Shown: positions 28,356 through 34,550 of the stretch, one piece after another
How positions within the stretch are numbered: position 1 is the stretch's first letter
Layout: every line of letters starts with the position of its first letter
NCBI GenBank assembly: GCA_017410245.1
Contig: JAFQRE010000008.1
Location: forward strand, 1-34,550
Origin: Bacteroidaceae bacterium
Lineage (GTDB): Bacteria > Bacteroidota > Bacteroidia > Bacteroidales > Barnesiellaceae_A
Direction: 5' to 3'
DNA length: 34,550 nucleotides
The notes under the pieces: model-generated
What the model was told of the DNA's origin: nothing
The model's input: the letters and a program-made list of their open reading frames with translations, nothing else
The model's database searches: none
Made by a program: the position numbers and the translations under genes

Positions 28356-29699
28356 ATGGCTAATGTAGTGAAACTTAAAAGTGGTTTAAATCTGCGTTTG
28401 GAAGGAACTGCAGTCCCCAACGTAGTAAAGACTATTGTAAGCGACACTGTGGCTATTGTTCCCGACAATTTTCATGGTATCGTGCCCAAAGTGGTTGTAA
28501 AACCCGGCGATGCTGTCAAAGTGGGTTCGGCGGTGATGTATGACAAAAATCACCCCGAAGTGCAATTTGTATCGCCTGTAAGTGGCGAGGTGGTTGCAGT
28601 GGAACGTGGCGAACGTCGCAAGGTAATGAAAATCGTTATCAAGAACGACAAAAAAGATGAAGCTGTAAACTTCGACAAAGTATCATCGGCAGTAGAGGTA
28701 AAGCAACTATTGTTGCAAGCCGGTATGTGGGCTTATATCAAGCAACGTCCATACGATGTGATAGCAGATCCTGAGGTTGAGCCTCGTGATATTTTTGTTA
28801 CCGCATTCGACAATGCTCCTTTGGCACCGACTCTTGCCTACGATATGTTGGCGGGTGACGATGCGAAGGCATTTGACAAGGGTCTTGAGGCACTTGCATT
28901 GCTTACACAAGGCAAGGTATATGTAGGTGTTGAGCCCGAGAGCAAAGTGAAAGTTCCTGCCGGTATTGAGATGGTAGCTTTCAAGGGAAATTTCCCGGCA
29001 TGCAATGCTGGTGTACAGGCTCACAACATTGCCCCTGTAAATAAAGGCGAAACAATATGGACTATCAATGCCCTCGATGTGGTAGTGATGGGCCGATTGC
29101 TTATAGAAGGTCGTGTAGATATGATGCGTACTGTAGCCGTAACAGGTAGTGAGGTGGCATCGCCGGCTTATGTTAAGGCTTTGCCCGGAACACCCGTAGC
29201 CGATATATTGAAAGGTAATCTTATAGAAGCCGACTATGCACGTCGCGTAGTGAGTGGCAACGTATTGACCGGTGTCAATGTATCGATTGAAGGCTATCTG
29301 GGTGCATATCATTCGCACGTTACTGTCATTCCCGAGGGTAACGATACACATGACTTCTTGGGTTGGGCTATGCCCGGTTGCAATGCATTGACAACAAGTC
29401 GCACTTTCTTGTCGCGCTGGTTGCCCGGTCGCAACCGTAAACCCGATGCTCGCATACATGGTGGCGAACGTGCCATTATCATGTCGGAAGAGTACGATCG
29501 CGTATTTCCTATGGATATCTTGCCCGAGTACTTGGTAAAGGCTGTTATTGCTTTCGATATAGATCGTATGGAGCAATTGGGTATCTATGAAGTAGCTCCC
29601 GAAGACTTTGCTGCTTGCGAGTTTGTAGATACTTCTAAATTGCCCTTGCAAGACATCATACGCAAAGGTCTCGATGCCTTGCGCAAGGAGATGAATTAA
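28356..29699 (+). CDS. nqrA: Na+-translocating NADH:quinone reductase subunit A
   Basis: A 447-residue soluble subunit on the cytoplasmic face, without membrane segments. It begins VVKLKSGLNLRLEGTAVP and contains the RnfC-like barrel region with VKPGDAVKVGSAVMYDKN and VQFVSPVSGEVVAVERGERRKVMKI (about 50-95), then AGMWAYIKQRPYDVIADPEVEPRDIFVTAFDNAPLAP. GNVLTGVNVSIEGYLGAYHSHVTVIPEG follows at about 300-330. NqrA is implicated in quinone interaction. It is the first of six collinear genes forming the complete sodium pump, which couples NADH oxidation by menaquinone (the usual Bacteroidales quinone) to Na+ export. Confidence 0.97.
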   Translation: MANVVKLKSGLNLRLEGTAVPNVVKTIVSDTVAIVPDNFHGIVPKVVVKPGDAVKVGSAVMYDKNHPEVQFVSPVSGEVVAVERGERRKVMKIVIKNDKKDEAVNFDKVSSAVEVKQLLLQAGMWAYIKQRPYDVIADPEVEPRDIFVTAFDNAPLAPTLAYDMLAGDDAKAFDKGLEALALLTQGKVYVGVEPESKVKVPAGIEMVAFKGNFPACNAGVQAHNIAPVNKGETIWTINALDVVVMGRLLIEGRVDMMRTVAVTGSEVASPAYVKALPGTPVADILKGNLIEADYARRVVSGNVLTGVNVSIEGYLGAYHSHVTVIPEGNDTHDFLGWAMPGCNALTTSRTFLSRWLPGRNRKPDARIHGGERAIIMSEEYDRVFPMDILPEYLVKAVIAFDIDRMEQLGIYEVAPEDFAACEFVDTSKLPLQDIIRKGLDALRKEMN

Positions 29700-29730
29700 T
29701 CATTGTCATAAACATATAAAAAACAATATT

Positions 29731-30942
29731 GTGAAAGCATTAAGAAGATTTCTTGATAAGATAAAACCCAACTTCGAGCCGGGAGGAAAGTTTGCCCCCC
29801 TGCAATCGGTGTTTGAGGGATTCGAGTCGTTCTTGTTTGTGCCGGCTACTACCTCTAAGTCGGGTGTACACATTCACGACAGTATCGACTCAAAGCGCAC
29901 CATGACGGTGGTTATCATCGCCTTGTTGCCTGCCTTGCTTTTCGGTATGTACAACGTCGGTTATCAACACTACTTGGCGATAGGCGAGTTGGCTACCACT
30001 TCATTTTGGACAATTTTCCTCTATGGATTTTTGGCCGTATTGCCCAAAATCTTGGTGTCGTACATCGTAGGCTTGGGTATAGAGTTTATAGGTGCACAAT
30101 TGCGTCACCATGAGATACAAGAGGGTTTCCTTGTGTCGGGTATGCTCATACCTATGATTGTACCCATCGATACACCCCTGTGGATGATTGCCATTGCCAC
30201 TGCCTTTGCCGTAATCTTTGCCAAGGAGGTATTTGGAGGTACAGGTATGAACATCTTCAATGTGGCTCTTGTTACACGTGCCTTCTTGTTCTTTGCCTAT
30301 CCCTCAAAGATGAGTGGTGACAATGTTTTTGTCCGCACCGGCGATACATTTGGCTTGGGTGCCGGCAACGTTGTAGATGGTTTCTCTGGTGCAACTCCTC
30401 TGGGTCAAGTAGCTACCAATGTTGGTGACGAACTTGTGTTGCGCAACATTGTAGGTGAACCTCTTTCGACACTCGATTATTTCATCGGTCTTATACCGGG
30501 TTCGATAGGCGAAACTTCAACATTGGCAATTCTCATAGGTGCTGTTATTTTGCTCGTAACCGGCATTGCCAGCTGGCGCATCATCTTCTCGGTTTTTGCC
30601 GGAGGTTTGCTCACAGCGTGGGTATGCACATTGGTAGATCCTTCGGTATATGCAGCAGCTCTCTTGTCGCCCATCGATCAAGTATGCTTGGGTGGTTTTG
30701 CTTTTGCAGCTGTCTTTATGGCAACCGACCCTGTTACTGCAGCTCGTACCAAGACCGGTAAGTACATCTATGGTTTTCTTGTAGGTGCCATGGCTATTAT
30801 CATTCGTGTATTCAATACCGGTTATCCCGAGGGTGCTATGCTTGCCGTCTTGTTTATGAATGCATTTGCTCCGCTTATCGACCACTATGTAGTAGAGGCC
30901 AATATCAAGCGTCGCATGAAACGAGTTAATAACACTAAATAA
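29731..30942 (+). CDS. nqrB: Na+-translocating NADH:quinone reductase subunit B
   Basis: A 403-residue integral membrane protein beginning at a GTG codon (29731); no ATG fits the conserved N-terminus KALRRFLDKIKPNFEPGGKFA. About ten hydrophobic segments run from residue 58 on. The covalent-FMN site is DGFSGATPLG, with Thr222 as the attachment residue by comparison with known NqrB. The quinone- and riboflavin-related motif AKEVFGGTGMNIFNVALVTRAFLFFAYP lies just before it. NqrB and NqrE are considered to carry the ion path. It follows nqrA by 31 bp. Confidence 0.97.
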   Translation: MKALRRFLDKIKPNFEPGGKFAPLQSVFEGFESFLFVPATTSKSGVHIHDSIDSKRTMTVVIIALLPALLFGMYNVGYQHYLAIGELATTSFWTIFLYGFLAVLPKILVSYIVGLGIEFIGAQLRHHEIQEGFLVSGMLIPMIVPIDTPLWMIAIATAFAVIFAKEVFGGTGMNIFNVALVTRAFLFFAYPSKMSGDNVFVRTGDTFGLGAGNVVDGFSGATPLGQVATNVGDELVLRNIVGEPLSTLDYFIGLIPGSIGETSTLAILIGAVILLVTGIASWRIIFSVFAGGLLTAWVCTLVDPSVYAAALLSPIDQVCLGGFAFAAVFMATDPVTAARTKTGKYIYGFLVGAMAIIIRVFNTGYPEGAMLAVLFMNAFAPLIDHYVVEANIKRRMKRVNNTK

Positions 30943-30944
30943 TA

Positions 30945-30952
30945 AAGGAGGT
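30945..30952 (+). promoter_or_regulatory. Canonical Shine-Dalgarno before nqrC
   Basis: AAGGAGGT lies 5 bp before the nqrC ATG. It is an 8-nt complement to the 16S rRNA tail, which is unusual in Bacteroidota, where most genes lack such sites. Confidence 0.7.
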
Positions 30953-30957
30953 AGAAT

Positions 30958-31662
30958 ATGAATAAACAAGGAAATACCTATACGATACTCTACGCCTCTG
31001 TAATGGTGATTATCGTTGCGGCTCTTTTGGCTATTATATCGGTTTCTCTCAAACCTCTGCAACAAGCCAATATTGAGATAGATAAGAAAAAACAAATACT
31101 TAACTCGGTCAATATAGCATCTACATCGAAAGATGCTGTTGAGATGTATGCCAAGTATATTACCGATAGCTATGTGGTAGATGTCAATGCCGAGAAAGTA
31201 GAAGGCCTTGATGCCTTTAATGTAGAGGTCGCTGCTGAAGTAAAGAAGGCCGAGGCCGAACGTAAATTGCCCGTTTTTGTAGCTCAGCTCGACAATGGCG
31301 ATAAGAAATATATTCTTCCGATCTATGGTGCCGGTTTGTGGGGCCCCATTTGGGGATATATTTCGGTAGATGCCGATGGCAACACTATCTATGGTGCGTA
31401 CTTTGCACACCAAGGTGAGACTCCTGGTCTCGGTGCCGAAATTGAGAAAGTTGTGTTCCAATCGCAATTTGTTGGCAAACACCTGTTTGTTGATGGCGAG
31501 ATGAAACCTGTTGCTGTCATGAAGGTGGGTCAAAAGCCTTTGAATGGTGCCGAATATGTAGATGCCGTATCGGGTGGTACAATTACAAGTAAGGGTGTAC
31601 AAGATATGATTGAGAACTCGTTGTTGCCCTATAACGCATTTTTAAAATCATTAGTAAAATAA
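30958..31662 (+). CDS. nqrC: Na+-translocating NADH:quinone reductase subunit C
   Basis: A 234-residue subunit with one N-terminal membrane segment (about 9-29) and a periplasmic FMN-binding domain. Typical stretches are LPIYGAGLWGPIWGYISVDADG and HQGETPGLGAEIE. The flavinylation motif is DAVSGGTITSKGVQDMI. By comparison with other NqrC proteins, the final Thr (Thr210) should carry FMN attached by the ApbE flavin transferase; the usual SGAT is SGGT here. It starts 15 bp after nqrB behind a strong Shine-Dalgarno sequence. Confidence 0.97.
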   Translation: MNKQGNTYTILYASVMVIIVAALLAIISVSLKPLQQANIEIDKKKQILNSVNIASTSKDAVEMYAKYITDSYVVDVNAEKVEGLDAFNVEVAAEVKKAEAERKLPVFVAQLDNGDKKYILPIYGAGLWGPIWGYISVDADGNTIYGAYFAHQGETPGLGAEIEKVVFQSQFVGKHLFVDGEMKPVAVMKVGQKPLNGAEYVDAVSGGTITSKGVQDMIENSLLPYNAFLKSLVK

Positions 31663-31667
31663 GGAGG
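31660..31667 (+). promoter_or_regulatory. Canonical Shine-Dalgarno before nqrD, overlapping the nqrC stop codon
   Basis: TAAGGAGG starts with the nqrC stop codon TAA and ends 8 bp before the nqrD ATG. It matches eight bases of the 16S rRNA tail complement. Confidence 0.7.
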
Positions 31668-31675
31668 CGTAGGAT

Positions 31676-32290
31676 ATGAAAAATAAAGAGATATTATTAG
31701 GTCCCCTTTCCAAGAACAACCCTGTCATTGTGCAGGTGTTGGGTATATGTTCGGCTTTGGCCGTAACCTCTAAGTTGGAGCCTTCGTTTGTAATGGCCAT
31801 CTCGGTTATTGCTGTAGTGGCGCTCGCCAACGTTATCATTTCGCTTTTGCGCAACACTATTCCCAATAGCATACGTATTATCGTACAGCTTGTAGTGGTA
31901 GCTGCATTGGTTATTATTGTCGATCAGGTACTCAAGGCATTTGCTTATGATGTGAGTAAGCAACTTTCGGTGTTTGTGGGTCTTATCATTACCAACTGTA
32001 TTGTGATGGGACGTCTTGAGGCATTTGCTTTGAGTCATGGACCATGGGAGTCGTTCCTCGATGGTGTGGGTAATGGTGTCGGTTATGGACTCATTCTCAT
32101 CATCGTTGGTTTCTTCCGCGAATTGTTGGGTTCCGGTACGTTGTTTGGTTTCCAAGTTATTCCTCAAATCTTCTACGATTGGGGTTACCAAAACAATGGT
32201 CTTATGATTTTGCCTCCGATGGCCCTCATCGTTGTAGCATGTATCATTTGGGTACACCGTTCATACAACAAAGATTTGCAAGAAAAGTAA
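31676..32290 (+). CDS. nqrD: Na+-translocating NADH:quinone reductase subunit D
   Basis: A 204-residue polytopic membrane subunit with about six hydrophobic helices. It starts [36 protein letters not shown] and includes the conserved [36 protein letters not shown]. The Cys in TNC matches the conserved cysteine that, with its NqrE partner, binds an intramembrane iron centre in the structurally known complex. NqrD and NqrE are homologous and pack as an inverted pair. It begins 13 bp after nqrC. Confidence 0.97.
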   Translation: MKNKEILLGPLSKNNPVIVQVLGICSALAVTSKLEPSFVMAISVIAVVALANVIISLLRNTIPNSIRIIVQLVVVAALVIIVDQVLKAFAYDVSKQLSVFVGLIITNCIVMGRLEAFALSHGPWESFLDGVGNGVGYGLILIIVGFFRELLGSGTLFGFQVIPQIFYDWGYQNNGLMILPPMALIVVACIIWVHRSYNKDLQEK

Positions 32291-32319
32291 TACATACCCT
32301 TTATTATAGAATGTAGAAT

Positions 32320-32934
32320 ATGGAAAGTTTAAATCTATTTATAAAGTCTATCTTCATAGACAATATGATTTTCGCATACTTCTTGGGTATGTGTTCCTAT
32401 CTTGCGGTGTCAAAGACCGTTAAGACATCGATGGGTTTGGGTATAGCCGTAACATTTGTGCTTACGCTTACTGTTCCCATCAACTATTTGCTTGAGAATT
32501 ATATTCTCAAACCCGGTGCATTGGTGTGGTTGAATGAGAGTTTTGCCGATGTCGATCTCTCTTTCCTCAGCCTCATACTATTCATTGCGGTTGTGGCCTC
32601 TATTGTACAGCTTGTTGAGATGGTTGTAGAGAAATACTCTCCCTCGCTCTATGCGTCTTTGGGTATCTTCTTGCCTCTTATTGCTGTAAACTGTGCTATC
32701 CTCGGTGGTTCACTCTTCATGCAACAACGCTCGTTCGACTCAGTTGGCACAGCTACCATCTTTGGTCTTGGTTCGGGCGTAGGTTGGTTGCTTGCTATTG
32801 TGGGAATTGCCGCCATTCGCGAGAAATTGGCTTATAGCAATGTGCCTGCTCCGCTCAAGGGTATCGGTATTACATTTATCATTACCGGTCTTATGGGTAT
32901 AGCATTTATGAGTTTCTTGGGTATTAAGTTGTAA
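32320..32934 (+). CDS. nqrE: Na+-translocating NADH:quinone reductase subunit E
   Basis: A 204-residue membrane protein, paralogue of NqrD, with about six helices. It opens [37 protein letters not shown] and contains [24 protein letters not shown]. Cysteines in GMCSYLAV and VNCAILG lie where the iron-ligand cysteines of the family are found. It starts 29 bp after nqrD and is followed by nqrF after 20 bp. All features are standard. Confidence 0.97.
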   Translation: MESLNLFIKSIFIDNMIFAYFLGMCSYLAVSKTVKTSMGLGIAVTFVLTLTVPINYLLENYILKPGALVWLNESFADVDLSFLSLILFIAVVASIVQLVEMVVEKYSPSLYASLGIFLPLIAVNCAILGGSLFMQQRSFDSVGTATIFGLGSGVGWLLAIVGIAAIREKLAYSNVPAPLKGIGITFIITGLMGIAFMSFLGIKL

Positions 32935-32954
32935 TTATCGTAAAGCAAACAGAC

Positions 32955-34229
32955 ATGAATATGACAAACGTATTATTATCGAGTATAGTAATATTCCTCA
33001 TTATTATACTGCTTTTGGTAGTCATCTTGTTGGTTGCCAAGCGATACTTAGTGCCCTCGGGCAAAGTGAAAATTACTATCAACAACGATACAGTTGTAGA
33101 GGCCGAGACAGGTGCCAGCCTTCTCTCGACACTTGCTGCGCAAAAGGTGTATCTGCCCTCGGCTTGTGGTGGCGGTGGCTCATGTGCGCAATGCCGTTGT
33201 CAGGTTACCGAAGGTGGTGGTGAGATACTTCCTACCGAGACTGTTCACTTCTCTCGTAAAGAGCAACAAAACAATTGGCGTTTGGGTTGCCAAGTGAAAG
33301 TCAAAGGCGACCTTTCTATCAAAGTACCCGAGTCGGTACTTGGTGTGAAAGAGTGGGAGTGCGAGGTTATCTCGAACAAGAACGTGGCTACTTTCATCAA
33401 AGAGTTTATTGTGAAATTGCCCGAAGGCGAGCATATGGACTTTATACCCGGCTCGTATGCACAGATTAAAATTCCGGCATACGAAATGGACTATGACAAG
33501 GATATCGACAAGTCGCTCATTGGAGAGGGTTATCTTGATGCATGGAAAAACTTTGGTCTCTTTGACCTCAAGTGTAAGAATACTGAGCCTACAGTGCGTG
33601 CTTACTCAATGGCCAACTATCCTGCCGAGGGCGACCGCATCATGCTCACCGTTCGTATTGCCACTCCTCCCATGAAGCCCCGTCCTCAAACCGGATTCCA
33701 AGATGTCATGCCCGGTATAGCCTCGTCATACATCTTTACGCTCAAGCCCGGCGATAAGGTAATCATGAGTGGCCCTTATGGCGACTTCCACCCCATTTTC
33801 GACTCTAAGAAAGAGATGATGTGGGTAGGTGGTGGTGCCGGTATGGCTCCGTTGCGTGCGCAAATCATGCACCTCACTAAGACACTCCATACTACCGACC
33901 GCAAGATGTCGTATTTCTATGGTGCTCGTGCTCTCAATGAGGTATTCTATCTTGAGGATTTCTTGCAGTTGGAGAAAGACTTCCCCAACTTCTCGTTCCA
34001 CCTCGCGCTCGACCGTCCCGATCCCGCAGCCGATGCTGCCGGTGTGAAGTACACTGCCGGATTTGTACATCAAGTTATCTACGAGACATATCTCAAAGAT
34101 CATGAGGCTCCCGAAGATATTGAGTACTACATGTGTGGTCCCGGCCCGATGTCGAAGGCTGTTGTAGCTATGCTCGATGGTCTTGGTGTTGAGCCCGAGA
34201 GCATTATGTACGATAACTTTGGTGCATAA
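32955..34229 (+). CDS. nqrF: Na+-translocating NADH:quinone reductase subunit F (NADH-oxidising)
   Basis: A 424-residue subunit with an N-terminal membrane anchor (about 6-28) that takes electrons from NADH. A plant-type [2Fe-2S] domain has ligands Cys71, Cys77, Cys80 and Cys112 (SACGGGGSCAQCRC, then GCQVKV). The ferredoxin-reductase-like part binds FAD through RAYSMAN (215-221) and NADH through VGGGAGMAPLR (291-301), FYGAR and YYMCGPGPM (391-399). It ends NFGA as is usual. It is the last gene of the operon. An IS end begins 10 bp after its stop, and no operon terminator is visible before the element. Confidence 0.97.
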   Translation: MNMTNVLLSSIVIFLIIILLLVVILLVAKRYLVPSGKVKITINNDTVVEAETGASLLSTLAAQKVYLPSACGGGGSCAQCRCQVTEGGGEILPTETVHFSRKEQQNNWRLGCQVKVKGDLSIKVPESVLGVKEWECEVISNKNVATFIKEFIVKLPEGEHMDFIPGSYAQIKIPAYEMDYDKDIDKSLIGEGYLDAWKNFGLFDLKCKNTEPTVRAYSMANYPAEGDRIMLTVRIATPPMKPRPQTGFQDVMPGIASSYIFTLKPGDKVIMSGPYGDFHPIFDSKKEMMWVGGGAGMAPLRAQIMHLTKTLHTTDRKMSYFYGARALNEVFYLEDFLQLEKDFPNFSFHLALDRPDPAADAAGVKYTAGFVHQVIYETYLKDHEAPEDIEYYMCGPGPMSKAVVAMLDGLGVEPESIMYDNFGA

Positions 34230-34239
34230 TAGAAAATAG

Positions 34240-34264
34240 TGTGTCGTCCTAAAAAAGTGTTACA
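34240..34264 (+). repeat. Terminal inverted repeat of the right IS3-family element
   Basis: This 25-bp stretch begins TGTGTCGTCC and ends GTTACA. It matches 21 of 25 positions with the inverted copy at 117-141. It marks the downstream (3') tip of an element that continues to the right beyond the window. Confidence 0.75.
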
Positions 34265-34293
34265 GGATTTGATACAAAAATAATCAAAGTTTT

Positions 34294-34550
34294 CTAAATG
34301 ACAACACGGCGCGCCGTGTTGTCATTTTTCGTTCTGTAAGTTACAATCTCTTTCTTGCATTGGCGATGCATCTCATCGGGCGTAAGCATACCGCACGATA
34401 AGTGTGGTCGCAGTTGATTATATATCGCCACACTTTGAGCTACTATCCGCTGCTGCATACCTAAATCACACTCCAATTCCTCCAATAAAAACTCATGTTT
34501 TATAGTCGCATTTACCCTCTCCGCCACCGCATTGGCATATGGATCATAGC
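34294..34550 (-). CDS. IS3-family transposase OrfB, C-terminal fragment (runs off the right edge)
   Basis: Reading the minus strand from the right edge gives YDPYANAVAERVNATIKHEFL and about 64 further residues to a TAG at 34294-34296. The (N)AVAERVNATIKHEFL block contains the last catalytic Glu of the DDE integrase core of IS3-family OrfB, followed by the usual YNQLRPHLSCGMLTPDEMH tail. An in-frame GTG inside the block is a Val codon, not a start. The first two catalytic Asp residues lie outside the window. Orientation is the same as the OrfA fragment at the left edge. Confidence 0.88.
   Translation of the reverse strand, partial: YDPYANAVAERVNATIKHEFLLEELECDLGMQQRIVAQSVAIYNQLRPHLSCGMLTPDEMHRQCKKEIVTYRTKNDNTARRVVI
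34296..34327. terminator. Perfect palindrome in the transposase 3' end, probable bidirectional terminator
   Basis: Thirty-two bases form a perfect inverted repeat (AAATGACAACACGGCG and its complement) with no designed loop. It encodes the last ten transposase residues and touches the stop codon. On the plus strand it is followed by T, so it could stop transcription entering the element from nqrF as well as the transposase transcript itself. Confidence 0.7.

Larger units (their letters stand above)
34240..34550 (-). mobile_element. IS3-family insertion sequence, downstream end only
   Basis: The inverted repeat at 34240-34264, a palindromic terminator and the OrfB tail define the downstream end of an IS3-family element. 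Its inverted repeat pairs with that of the left fragment, so both may be copies of the same element. Confidence 0.8.

Noticed and set aside
28707..29651. A 314-residue minus-strand frame inside nqrA
   Set aside because: Fully antisense to nqrA with shadow-type composition.
30517..31602. A 361-residue open frame on the minus strand across the nqrB-nqrC junction
   Set aside because: It lies antisense to two certain genes, its product is rich in Cys, His, Tyr and Ile with no domain logic, and it has no promoter. It is a codon-bias shadow.

Overview
The window looks like chromosomal DNA of a member of the order Bacteroidales (phylum Bacteroidota). The evidence is internal. The -7 promoter boxes fit TAnnTTTG, and several have a -33 element 19-21 bp upstream. 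Most starts lack a Shine-Dalgarno sequence. The genes include a BtuG-type vitamin B12 capture locus, a six-gene Na+-NQR operon, a fused RibBA, a diaminopimelate dehydrogenase and a protein with a type IX secretion (T9SS) tail. The genus cannot be fixed from the sequence; a gut lineage is an inference from the BtuG/BtuB locus and the exported beta-galactosidase. No tRNA, rRNA or CRISPR array was seen.

Layout from left to right. (1) 1-141: the first 33 codons and one terminal inverted repeat of an IS3-family element that continues left of the window. (2) 155-2515, minus strand: pta-ackA, the acetate/ATP pathway, with a promoter and a terminator. (3) 2678-7270, plus strand: a START-like protein gene, then a probable operon of an LPS-export permease (YjgP/YjgQ family), ribBA and a YigZ/IMPACT protein, closed by a terminator. 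(4) 7270-14378, plus strand: a cobalamin riboswitch with a long structured leader, followed by four genes. These are a collagen-stalked DUF4465-like lipoprotein, a cysteine-rich PKD lipoprotein, BtuG and the TonB-dependent receptor BtuB. (5) 14398-17398, minus strand: ddh-yjjG, and a DUF4886/SGNH-like secreted protein with a T9SS tail. (6) 17678-23463, plus strand: a complete tripartite RND efflux operon with an operator-like inverted repeat at its predicted transcription start. (7) 23586-24242: a small outer-membrane beta-barrel gene ending in a strong terminator. (8) 24267-28148, minus strand: a small polytopic membrane protein and an exported GH2 beta-galactosidase, from a consensus promoter. 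(9) 28277-34229, plus strand: nqrABCDEF. (10) 34240-34550: the other end of an IS3-family element in the same orientation as the left one.

The most interesting region is the riboswitch-controlled B12 locus. The receptor and the high-affinity BtuG lid protein are recognisable. The two large lipoproteins ahead of them are much less well understood and look like surface display or capture proteins made when B12 is scarce. Other points of interest are canonical Shine-Dalgarno sequences before nqrC and nqrD, a perfect 32-bp palindrome built into the last codons of the transposase, and same-type IS ends at both edges of the window.
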